In this document: positions 16,997-24,997 of the stretch, one piece after another
Position numbering within the stretch: position 1 is the stretch's first letter
How the letters are laid out: each line of letters starts with the position of its first letter
Assembly (NCBI RefSeq): GCF_007827695.1
Contig: NZ_VITA01000016.1
Span: forward strand, 62,001-126,000
Source of the DNA: Sinorhizobium medicae
GTDB lineage: Bacteria > Pseudomonadota > Alphaproteobacteria > Rhizobiales > Rhizobiaceae
Direction: 5' to 3'
Length of the DNA stretch: 64,000 nt
Notes under the pieces: model-generated
What the model saw: the letters and a program-made list of their open reading frames with translations, nothing else
Databases searched by the model: none
What the model was told of the DNA's origin: nothing
Program-made: the position numbers and the translations under genes

Positions 16997-17807
16997 TACC
17001 CGCGGGACGTATTCGCTCCAGGAACGCAAGCATGGCACCATTGAACACTTCCGGTCTCTGCAGCGGAGCAAAGTGGCTGACGCCTTGAAGCGGAATCAGT
17101 TCGGCCGAGGGAATGCTCCGGGCGAGATACTCGGCGTGCTCCATTTTTATGAACTCGTCCTTCTCTGCATGCACGATCGCGACAGGCACGCGGATCGCGG
17201 AAAGATCGGCTGCCGAATAATCGGGTTGCGTCCGCATCATCTCGCCGACGTCCGCGACAAAGTCATCGAAATCATCCGGCGTGGCCGATAATTCGGCGTA
17301 GTCCTTCCGGTGGCGGGCGAAGCAACGGTCGATGACGGGTGTCGCCTCGAACGCCTTTGTGCCGCTCGGGTCCATGTTGCAGGCGAAGAAAAAGACGCCG
17401 GCAATCCGCGCGGGAGCCTGCCTTGCAAGAACGAGGCTGATGCATGCCCCGTCGCTCCAGCCTACCAACGCCGCGTTGTGGAGCTGCAGCCTGTCCATGA
17501 CCGCAAGCACATCGGATGCCATCAATTCATAGCTGTAAGGCCGCTTATCGCGCGTACTGCGCCCATGTCCGCGACTGTCGACAAGCACGACGCGGTGGCC
17601 CGCCTCGAGAAGCGGCGCAAGCTGATAGCCCCAGTTGCCGCTGTGGCCGAGGCCGCCGTGCAGGAGGAGCACCGGTGTTCCGGCGCCGTATATCGAAAAC
17701 CATATTCGGGCGCCATCGTGCTCGACAAAGCCCTGTTCCGCGGCAGGAGGCAGAGCCGCCGCCCCCTCCGCTTCGAAACGCCGAAGATCGTCGTCGCAAT
17801 AATGCAT
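16992..17807 (-). CDS. Alpha/beta-fold hydrolase
   Basis: Soluble hydrolase of 271 residues. The start at 17807 is supported by GAAGG upstream and by homology beginning there. The open frame continues to 18398 but only as the shadow of cobQ. Visible features are the oxyanion region LLLHGGLGHSGNW, the nucleophile elbow VGWSDGACIS (Ser), a late acidic residue near HAEKDEFIKMEHAEYL and the catalytic His in QGVSHFAPLQRPEVF. The substrate cannot be read. The TAG stop is contributed by the intergenic repeat. Separate from cobQ by about 90 bases. Confidence 0.85.
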   Translation of the reverse strand: MHYCDDDLRRFEAEGAAALPPAAEQGFVEHDGARIWFSIYGAGTPVLLLHGGLGHSGNWGYQLAPLLEAGHRVVLVDSRGHGRSTRDKRPYSYELMASDVLAVMDRLQLHNAALVGWSDGACISLVLARQAPARIAGVFFFACNMDPSGTKAFEATPVIDRCFARHRKDYAELSATPDDFDDFVADVGEMMRTQPDYSAADLSAIRVPVAIVHAEKDEFIKMEHAEYLARSIPSAELIPLQGVSHFAPLQRPEVFNGAMLAFLERIRPAGS

Positions 17808-17898
17808 TTCAAACCTTCCTTCGTGTAGGCGCTGTGCCGACAGCGCCAAGGGTGCCCCACCGGGAGGCTCCGAACAGGCGGGCGCCTTGCCTTCGGCG

Positions 17899-19353
17899 CT
17901 AACCCAGCAATGTCTCGAGCCACACCCGGTCGAGTACCGCGTCGAGTTCTGCGGCGATCTCGTCGAGAGCCGCATCCACCGACTGGCGGTAATTGCCTCC
18001 GCCGCCTTCGATTCCGAAGCTCCTGAGCAGTTCGGCCCTGTAGGGGTCGCTTCCGAAAAGTCCGTGGAGATAGGTTCCCATGACGCGGCCGTCCGCCGAC
18101 ATCGCTCCATCACGACGACCGTCGATCTCAACCGGAGCACGACCGCAGTCGATCCCTGCCGTTCTGCCGAGATGGATCTCGTAACCTTCGAGTAACACGC
18201 CGTATTCCCGCGACCAGGCACGGCTGTTGCGCACGGTTTTTTCGGGCGCCATCTCCGTCTCGACAGAAAGCAGCCCCAAGCCTTCGATCTCTCGCTTGCC
18301 GCCTTCGATACCGAGCGGGTCGATGACTCGTGTTCCGAGCATCTGGTAGCCGCCGCAGATTCCGATGACCCGGCCACCGCGCCGGATGTGCCGATCAAGG
18401 TCCCGGTCCCAGCCCTGCCTGCGGAAGTCTTCGAGATCGGCGATGGTGGATTTGGAACCGGGTATCACGACCAGGGCCGCGTCGTCGGGAAGCGGCGTAC
18501 CCGGCCGGACAAAGACGATCTCCACATCCGGTTCTGCGGCCAAAGGGTCGAGGTCGTCGAAATTTGCGATTCGGGACAGAACGGGCACGGCGACCTTCAG
18601 CGCCTTGCCACCGCCCCGCGCCAGTCTCTCGAGCACGACGGAGTCTTCGGCAGGCAGCCGCCCCGCGCTCTTAAGCCACGGCACGACCCCGAAACAGGGC
18701 CAGCCGGTAAAGGTACGGATCGATGCTATGCCGTCGTCGAACAGCGTCACGTCGCCGCGGAACTTGTTGATCAAATAGCCGGTGACCATTCGCCGATCCT
18801 CATCCGACAGGATCGCATGCGTACCGACCAGAGACGCGATTACGCCGCCACGATCGATATCTCCGACCAGAACGACAGGCACGCCGGCACGGGTCGCAAA
18901 CCCCATATTGGCGATGTCGCCCGCGCGCAGATTGATCTCGGCGGGTGAGCCCGCCCCCTCGACAATGACGAGATCGGCACCGGCAGAGACCAGCTCGAAA
19001 CTCTCCATGACGGAACCGAGGAGACCCGGCTTCAGAGCCTGGTATTCCTTCCCCCTGGCCTGCCCCGCCACCCTTCCCTGGACGACGACCTGGCTGCCCA
19101 CGTCCGATTGCGGTTTGAGCAGCACGGGGTTCATGTGAACGGAGGACGGCACGCGCGCGGCAAGCGCCTGGAGCCATTGCGCACGGCCGATTTCGCCGCC
19201 GTCGTCGGAAACGGCGGCGTTGTTCGACATGTTCTGGGGCTTGAAGGGCTTTACGCTGAGCCCCCGGTTTGAAGCGAGCCTGCAAAGGCCCGCGACAAGT
19301 ACCGATTTTCCGACATCCGAGCCGGTTCCCTGCAGCATGATCTTCCGTGTCAT
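17899..19353 (-). CDS. cobQ: Cobyric acid synthase
   Basis: Glutamine-dependent amidase that amidates positions b, d, e and g of adenosylcobyrinic acid a,c-diamide. From the ATG at 19353, preceded by GGGGGAGGC, it is 484 residues, the usual length. The N-terminal dethiobiotin-synthase-like domain holds [18 protein letters not shown] and [12 protein letters not shown]. The C-terminal glutamine amidotransferase domain has the nucleophile [10 protein letters not shown] and the His in YLHGLF. It is separate from the riboswitch operon. I found no second B12 riboswitch upstream. Confidence 0.96.
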   Translation of the reverse strand: MTRKIMLQGTGSDVGKSVLVAGLCRLASNRGLSVKPFKPQNMSNNAAVSDDGGEIGRAQWLQALAARVPSSVHMNPVLLKPQSDVGSQVVVQGRVAGQARGKEYQALKPGLLGSVMESFELVSAGADLVIVEGAGSPAEINLRAGDIANMGFATRAGVPVVLVGDIDRGGVIASLVGTHAILSDEDRRMVTGYLINKFRGDVTLFDDGIASIRTFTGWPCFGVVPWLKSAGRLPAEDSVVLERLARGGGKALKVAVPVLSRIANFDDLDPLAAEPDVEIVFVRPGTPLPDDAALVVIPGSKSTIADLEDFRRQGWDRDLDRHIRRGGRVIGICGGYQMLGTRVIDPLGIEGGKREIEGLGLLSVETEMAPEKTVRNSRAWSREYGVLLEGYEIHLGRTAGIDCGRAPVEIDGRRDGAMSADGRVMGTYLHGLFGSDPYRAELLRSFGIEGGGGNYRQSVDAALDEIAAELDAVLDRVWLETLLG

Positions 19354-20192
19354 GCCTCCCCCGTAGCATCGAAACCGAGTGCCGCAAAGCTCTGTACCGA
19401 CGCGTTTCCGCCACCAATGCGGCACTGGCGATCACGGCTCGTTTCCGACCTTCTTCAAGCGTGCGACGATTTCTCGTGAACTAGCTCAATTGCGACGTCC
19501 CGTGCCGAGCCTGGCATTCAAGCCGAGCCTGCGGGAGCCTATATCCGCGCCATCGAAACCACTCCGTACACTACGGGGTCTCCCAATGTAAACAAGCCAT
19601 GCTGTTCATCTTCAGCAAACCCAACTTCGTCCAGATCGCCTGGAACTCCCGAGCGCCGGAAGGCCAATCCCGCGTTCGCAATGTGGTCGCGGAAGCGCCG
19701 GTCGGCCCGCTCGGCTTCATCCGCACGACCAACATCGGATAGAGCGGAGCAAAGAAATCGTATTCGCCCTGGGCGGCCTCCCACCGTTCTCTTCCCGGGG
19801 AAATGCAAAAAACCGCACCCAACCGATCGAACGGAAGGGTGCGGCCGCAGGCTTGTTCCGCGTAAAATCGGGTCCGGCACGCACTACCTGATCCGGACCG
19901 CGGCAGTTTCCCGCCGCAGGCAACAATTATCCCCACAACCTTACCGGATCGTTAGCGAGGTCTTAACCAAAGGTGAATTTGCGCCATTTTGCTGCTGGCG
20001 GCGCTGTGCCGCATGCTCATCACGAAAAGGCCGCCGCTGCTCCCGCCCGATTGAAAAGGTTGATTTCTCACCCCGAACACTTAGGCTTGGCGTAGTGAGA
20101 ACGGAAGAGGCCGGCCGGCATGTCAGACCGCGGGAGCGGCTGGGCGGCGCGCCTCCCACGTGTGGCCGCACTGACTGAAGGTGTCGAAGGAC
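19354..20192. other. Intergenic stretch with candidate small RNA and one short ORF
   Basis: No convincing long gene in 840 bases. A 47-codon plus-strand frame (19599-19742, starting MLFIFSKPNFVQIAWN) has gene-like codon use but no ribosome site. It may be a fragment. The right half holds the candidate minus-strand RNA described separately, and the leader of the binding-protein gene. Confidence 0.4.
19805..19945 (-). ncRNA. Candidate structured small RNA ending in a strong terminator
   Basis: On the minus strand three stems follow each other: GCGGC/GCCGC (19917-19913 with 19904-19900), a perfect 7-bp stem GGTCCGG (19899-19893 with 19877-19871), and CCGCACCC/GGGTGCGG (19844-19837 with 19820-19813), the last followed by TTTTTT. 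No ORF accounts for it. The 5' end is uncertain because no clear promoter was seen. I do not recognise the family. Confidence 0.45.
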
Positions 20193-21191
20193 ATGAAGAA
20201 ACTCCTTGCTCCCCTCCTACTCGCTGCGGGCATATGCCTTATGGCGGGTTCCTTAGGAGCTGACGAATGCGGAAACGTCACTATTGCCGAGATGGACTGG
20301 GCCTCGGCTGGCGTTGCGGCTCGCGTGGACAGGCTCATCCTTGAAAACGGCTATGGATGCAGCGTCAAGCTGGTCCCCGGCGACACTATGCCGACATTCT
20401 CTTCGATGAACGATAAGGCAGAGCCCGACCTGGTCCCGGAACTCTGGATCAACTCCGTGCGGACGCCTTTCGACGCCGCAGTCAAGGAGGGTCGCCTCGT
20501 CGAAGGCGCCAGGGTCTTGAGCGAAGGCGGGGTAGAAGGCTGGTGGATTCCAAAGTTCATCGCCGACGCACACCCGAAGATCCGAACGGTGCAGGACGCT
20601 TTGAAGCACCCGGAACTCTTTCCCTCACCCGACGACCCCGCAAAGGGGGCAGTCCATAATTGCCCATCGAGCTGGAACTGCCGGTTCTCCACCGCCAACC
20701 TCTACAAGGCACTCGAAGGGGATAAGGCCGGCTTCCAGCTTGTCGACCCAGGCTCGGCCGCCGGCCTCGACGGTTCTATCGCCGAAGCATTCGAGAAGAA
20801 GACCGGCTGGCTCGGCTATTATTGGGCCCCCACCGCAGTGCTCGGTAAATACGAGATGACGTTGTTGTCCTTCGGCGTCGATCACGACAAGGCGGAGTGG
20901 GACTCCTGCACCGCCGTTCCGGACTGCCCCGCCCCGAAGGTAAACTCCTATCCGGTCTCCGATGTCTACACTGTGGTGACCGGGTCCTTTGCCGACAGAG
21001 CAGGTAGCGCCATGAATTATGTCGGGGCGCGGCAATGGGAGAACGCGACGATCAACAAGGTTCTGGCCTGGATGGATCAGAACCAGGCCACGAACGAAGA
21101 CGCGGCCCGCTACTTCCTCGGAAACTTTCAAGAGATATGGACGCAGTGGGTGAGTCCGGAAGTCGCCGAAAAAGTGAAGGCGGCGCTCTGA
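20193..21191 (+). CDS. Glycine betaine/choline-type ABC substrate-binding protein
   Basis: Periplasmic OpuAC-family binding protein, 332 residues from the ATG at 20193 (GAAGGAC upstream). The signal peptide is MKKLLAPLLLAAGICLMAG. The OpuAC pattern is seen in IAEMDWASAGVAARVDRLIL, DLVPELWINSV, VEGWWIPKFIADAHP and LGYYWAPTAVLGKYEM. Several Trp and Tyr residues could build the aromatic cage that binds quaternary ammonium groups. The next gene is the matching ATPase, but no permease gene lies between them. Ligand inferred from the family and from nearby bmt and MttB genes. Confidence 0.85.
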   Translation: MKKLLAPLLLAAGICLMAGSLGADECGNVTIAEMDWASAGVAARVDRLILENGYGCSVKLVPGDTMPTFSSMNDKAEPDLVPELWINSVRTPFDAAVKEGRLVEGARVLSEGGVEGWWIPKFIADAHPKIRTVQDALKHPELFPSPDDPAKGAVHNCPSSWNCRFSTANLYKALEGDKAGFQLVDPGSAAGLDGSIAEAFEKKTGWLGYYWAPTAVLGKYEMTLLSFGVDHDKAEWDSCTAVPDCPAPKVNSYPVSDVYTVVTGSFADRAGSAMNYVGARQWENATINKVLAWMDQNQATNEDAARYFLGNFQEIWTQWVSPEVAEKVKAAL

Positions 21192-21362
21192 AGATTTCTC
21201 ATCCGCTCTGAGGATGCAGCTGCCGATGCGCGACGCAGGACCGGCCCCGGCGTCGCAAACAGTACAGCGGCCGAAACATTCCGCTGTCACAGTTCCAATG
21301 CAAGGAGCCGAAAAGTACAGTCGCCGAAGAAAGCTCCGAGCCAAGAAGGGGAAAATTCGTTC

Positions 21363-22409
21363 ATGGCAAGTCACGCAATCGAGGTGAAAAACCTCTACAA
21401 GATTTTCGGCCCCCGCGGCGAGGATTACGTTAAACTCGTCGAGAAGGGGATGGGCAAGGCCGAACTCAACGAAAAACATGGTCACGTGCTCGGGCTGCAG
21501 GATATCAACATCTCCATGCCCGGCGGTTGCATAACGGTCGTGATGGGCCTGTCCGGTTCCGGCAAATCGACGCTGATCCGACACATAAACCGGCTGATCG
21601 ATCCGACCGCCGGAGAGGTCCTCTACGACGGCGTGGACGTCTGCAAGATGAACGAGAACGACCTTCGCTCGTTCCGCCGCCACAAGACGGCCATGGTATT
21701 CCAGAAATTTGCGCTGCTGCCGCACCGCACCGTTCTCGAAAACACAATCTACGGCCTGGAAATCCAGGGTATTGACCGGCGCGAAAGCGAAAAGCGTGCG
21801 CTTGGGTGGATCGATCGCGTCGGCCTTCAGGGTTTCGAGAAGCATTATCCGAACCAGCTTTCCGGCGGTATGCAGCAGCGCGTCGGCCTTGCCCGCGCGC
21901 TGACAAACGACGCCGACATCCTGCTGATGGACGAGGCCTATTCGGCACTCGATCCGCTGATCCGCGTCGATATGCAGTCCGTGCTGCTCGAATTGCAAAA
22001 GGAACTGAAGAAAACCGTGGTCTTCATCACCCACGATCTCGACGAGGCCCTGAGGCTCGGCGACAAGATCGCGATCCTGCGCGACGGGCACGTCGTGCAG
22101 CAGGGAACGGGTCAGGAGATCGTCCTGTCGCCGGCTGATGACTACATCACAGCCTTCGTACAAGAAGTGAATCGCGGGCGGGTTATCAATGTCGAGACAA
22201 TCATGCGACCGCTCTCCGGCAATCCGGAAGGTCTGTCGCTCGCCGCAGGCACCGTGCTCGAAACCGCTGCACGCACGATGACCGGTGCCCACATCAGCAA
22301 CGCGCATGTCGTTGACGCCAACGGGCGACCGATCGGCGCGATCGACCTGCAGATGATCATTTCCGCCATGGTGACGCCGGTAAAGCATACTGATCTGCAG
22401 GCGGCTTGA
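21363..22409 (+). CDS. Glycine betaine/proline ABC transporter ATPase (ProV-like)
   Basis: Cytoplasmic ATPase of a quaternary-amine importer, 348 residues. Walker A is GLSGSGKSTLIRH, the signature is LSGGMQQRVGLARAL, and Walker B is ILLMDEAYSALDPL. The N-terminal segment VKNLYKIFGPRGEDYVKLVEKG is typical of ProV/OpuAA. The C-terminal part after residue about 260 looks like a single weak CBS-type regulatory region. It ends just before a terminator. Missing from the operon is the ProW-type permease, which must be encoded elsewhere or lost. Confidence 0.9.
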   Translation: MASHAIEVKNLYKIFGPRGEDYVKLVEKGMGKAELNEKHGHVLGLQDINISMPGGCITVVMGLSGSGKSTLIRHINRLIDPTAGEVLYDGVDVCKMNENDLRSFRRHKTAMVFQKFALLPHRTVLENTIYGLEIQGIDRRESEKRALGWIDRVGLQGFEKHYPNQLSGGMQQRVGLARALTNDADILLMDEAYSALDPLIRVDMQSVLLELQKELKKTVVFITHDLDEALRLGDKIAILRDGHVVQQGTGQEIVLSPADDYITAFVQEVNRGRVINVETIMRPLSGNPEGLSLAAGTVLETAARTMTGAHISNAHVVDANGRPIGAIDLQMIISAMVTPVKHTDLQAA

Positions 22410-22437
22410 TGTCATTCCGACAGAACGCACATGCAAG

Positions 22438-22468
22438 GGGCACCCTCGCGAGGTGCCCTTTGCTTTTT
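22438..22468 (+). terminator. Intrinsic terminator of the betaine ABC operon
   Basis: Stem GGGCACC (22438-22444) with GGTGCCC (22452-22458), loop CTCGCGA, followed by TTTGCTTTTT. It lies 28 bases after the ATPase stop. Confidence 0.88.
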
Positions 22469-22473
22469 CCGGC

Positions 22474-22881
22474 TCACGAAGCGGCCAGTCTGCCGCTGAT
22501 GTAGCGAAACTCCTGAGTCTTGCCTCCATAGCCGTAAGCCGCGGCGGGTACTTCATGCACGAGTACGTAACTTTCCGGATGGAGCTTTCCGAGAAATTCC
22601 TCGAAGGCACCGAAGGTCGCCTCGATATATCCGGCGAGTTCCTGTTTCGTATTGGTGCCGTCGACGACCTTGATATCGAGCCAGAAACTGTCGAGCTGCT
22701 GCGATGCGATCGATTTGCCGCCGGCGAACCAATGCCGCGGATCGACATAGGTGACTATGATAGCCGTTACCGACGGGTCCTTACGGAGATGCGATTGCGT
22801 AAGCTCGCTTAGCCTTGCCGCTATTTTCGTGGAACGTTCCGGATCGGGTTCTCCGGCAATGCTGATATTGATGATGGGCAT
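22474..22881 (-). CDS. Tautomerase-superfamily protein
   Basis: Probable 4-oxalocrotonate-tautomerase-like enzyme, 135 residues, with Pro directly after the initiator Met (MPIINISIAGEPDPERS), the catalytic N-terminal proline of this superfamily. Length is about double the minimal 62-residue form, so it may contain two beta-alpha-beta units fused. A Cys-free, Trp/Tyr-rich centre (VDPRHWFAGGKS) follows. The substrate is unknown. It is divergent from a LysR gene that is frameshifted here, an arrangement typical for a regulator and its target. Confidence 0.8.
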   Translation of the reverse strand: MPIINISIAGEPDPERSTKIAARLSELTQSHLRKDPSVTAIIVTYVDPRHWFAGGKSIASQQLDSFWLDIKVVDGTNTKQELAGYIEATFGAFEEFLGKLHPESYVLVHEVPAAAYGYGGKTQEFRYISGRLAAS

Positions 22882-22983
22882 CAGAGGCTCCTCTTTTTGA
22901 AATTGCCACCCCCGGAAATTGTCACTTCATTCACATCAAGAAAATTGAATTGTTTTTCAGCGATACTTTTGCAACATTGAATT

Positions 22984-23866
22984 ATGAGGCCAATCGATCC
23001 TGACCTTTTGCGTACCTTTCTGGCGTTCGCCGAAGGAGGCTCACTTGCGAGAGCCGCGATAGTCGTCAACCGAACACCCTCTGCCGTAACGGCGCAGATG
23101 CAGCGATTGGAAGCTCTGATCGGTGAGCGGATTCTTGCACCCGCCGGCCGCGGCCGGGTGCTTACGCCCATCGGCGAGGAGCTCGCCGCCGCACGCCCGG
23201 CGCATTCTCGATGCGCATCGTGACGCGTGGCTCAGCCTCAGGGGCGCGCGCGCCGATGGACGAATTGTCCTCGGCAGCACTCAGGACTTCGCCGATACGA
23301 TGCTGCCCGGATTGCTGCGCCTCTTTGCGCGCTCTCATCCGCGCGTTCGCCTGGACTTGAGAATCGGCCGATCGAAGGAACTGACGATCGCCTTCGATCA
23401 GGGCCAGATCGACATTCTTCTCGCCATGCGGCAGTCTGCTGCCGCAGACGAGTTGATCGTCCTCCGAGAACAGATGCTTTGGCTTTGCTCCGACAGGGGC
23501 TTGGTAACGGACACGGATGAAGTGCCGCTAGCAGTCCTCGACGCGCCCTGCGGCTTCCGCACGGCCGCCATATCCGTCCTCGAAGCCACCGGCCGTCGCT
23601 TTCGAATCGCGGCAACGAGTCCCAGCCTGTCAGGTCTGCGCGCAGCGGTCCTGAGCAGCATCGCCGTCACCACCCGGACGGAACTGTTTCTCAGTGCCGG
23701 AATCGGGCGCGCTCCTGAGCACCTCGCCCTGCCGTCGCTGCCGCCGGCCGAGTTCAGCCTGCGCCTGCGCACCCGTGCGGAGGAGCCGGCAGCCGATCTT
23801 GCCGCCCTTCTGGCGGACGAACTGCGACAAGACTGGGCTCAGAGGCCAGAACGCATTTCAGCCTGA
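22984..23866 (+). pseudogene. LysR-family regulator, frameshifted
   Basis: Two frames together make one full LysR protein. The first (from the ATG at 22984) carries the winged HTH: DPDLLRTFLAFAEGGSLARA, then TPSAVTAQMQRLEAL, up to LTPIGEELAA. The second, shifted by one base, continues HARRILDAHRDAWLSLRGAR and the whole ligand-binding domain to 23866. The shift lies in the GCCGCCGCACGCC run at about 23182-23196, consistent with one extra base. Either a real inactivating mutation or a sequencing error. Divergent from the tautomerase gene. Confidence 0.85.
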
Positions 23867-23941
23867 TGCGCGCAATTCTGTTGCCAACACATAAAGATAT
23901 CTTTATATCCTGTTACAGTTCCATTCAGCCGGGAAAAACCG

Positions 23942-24955
23942 ATGTCCGTTGCACCGCATGCTCTTGCCGACCTCCTCGCCCAGAAGGGTGTCCTGCTTGC
24001 CGATGGTGCTACCGGCACATCGCTCTTCGCCATGGGGCTCGAAGCGGGCGAAGCACCGGAGATCTGGAACGAGACGAAACCGGAAAACATAACCAAGCTG
24101 CATCAGGACTTCGTAGATGCGGGCGCGGACATCATTCTTACCAATTCCTTTGGTGGCACGCGCCACCGGTTGAAGCTTCATCAGGCCGAAGACCGGGTCC
24201 ATCAGCTCAACAAGCGCGCTGCGGAAATCGCGCGCGCAGTCGCTGACAAAGCGCCGCGAAAGGTCATTACGGCTGGCTCGGTCGGCCCGACCGGCGAACT
24301 GCTGATTCCGCTCGGCGCACTCTCCTATGAGGACGCCGTCGCAGCCTTTGTGGAACAGATCGAGGGGCTGAAGGCCGGCGGTGCGGAAGTTGCCTGGATC
24401 GAAACCATGTCTTCTGCGGACGAAATCCGCGCAGCCGCCGAAGCGGCCGTGAAGGTCGGCCTTCCCTATGTCTACACCGGTTCCTTCGACACTGCCGGCA
24501 AAACGATGATGGGCCTGCACCCGAAGGACATTCACGGCGTCGCCGCCGACATCGGCGAAGGCCCGGTCGCCGTCGGCGCCAACTGCGGCGTCGGGGCGTC
24601 GGATATCCTCTCGTCCCTCCTCGACATGACGGCCGAAAGCCCGGATGCAACGATCGTCGTCAAAGGCAATTGTGGAATTCCCGAGTTCCGCGGCTCCGAG
24701 ATCCACTATTCGGGCACGCCGCCGCTGATGGCGGAATATGCGCGGTTGGCCATGGACGCCGGCGCCAGGATCATCGGCGGCTGTTGCGGCACCTCCTGCA
24801 ACCATTTGGCCGCAATGCGTCTCGCGATCGACAATCACATCAAAGGTGAGCGCCCGACACTCGAGACGATCGTCGAGAAAATCGGTCCGTTGCGCAACAA
24901 GTCTGCAAATGAAGGCCCCGCCGCCCCCGCTCGCGAGCGCCGCCGGCGCGCATAA
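23942..24955 (+). CDS. bmt: Betaine-homocysteine S-methyltransferase
   Basis: Cytoplasmic zinc enzyme that makes methionine by moving a methyl group from betaine to homocysteine. 337 residues. Zinc ligands are visible: Cys in GANCGVGASD and the pair GGCCGTSCNH. The substrate-side segments DGATGTSLFAMGLEAGEAPE and ILTNSFGGTRHRL fit the rhizobial Bmt group, which belongs to the Pfam S-methyl_trans family. It lies between a betaine-type ABC gene pair and the MttB cluster, which supports betaine as methyl donor. Betaine specificity within the homocysteine methyltransferases is from family knowledge. Confidence 0.87.
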   Translation: MSVAPHALADLLAQKGVLLADGATGTSLFAMGLEAGEAPEIWNETKPENITKLHQDFVDAGADIILTNSFGGTRHRLKLHQAEDRVHQLNKRAAEIARAVADKAPRKVITAGSVGPTGELLIPLGALSYEDAVAAFVEQIEGLKAGGAEVAWIETMSSADEIRAAAEAAVKVGLPYVYTGSFDTAGKTMMGLHPKDIHGVAADIGEGPVAVGANCGVGASDILSSLLDMTAESPDATIVVKGNCGIPEFRGSEIHYSGTPPLMAEYARLAMDAGARIIGGCCGTSCNHLAAMRLAIDNHIKGERPTLETIVEKIGPLRNKSANEGPAAPARERRRRA

Positions 24956-24997
24956 ATCACTGCTGGCAGGAGCTCCGGCAATAAAGCCGTAGCTCTC

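Noticed and set aside
17808-18398. N-terminal extension of the hydrolase at 16992
   Set aside because: Overlaps cobQ completely and has no homology. A good ribosome site stands before the ATG at 17807.
19354-19600. Second B12 riboswitch before cobQ
   Set aside because: No B12 box or core elements were found on the minus strand upstream of cobQ.
20625-22748. 707-residue open frame on the minus strand
   Set aside because: Antiparallel shadow of the binding-protein and ATPase genes. The plus strand shows clear family motifs and codon bias, and the minus frame matches nothing.
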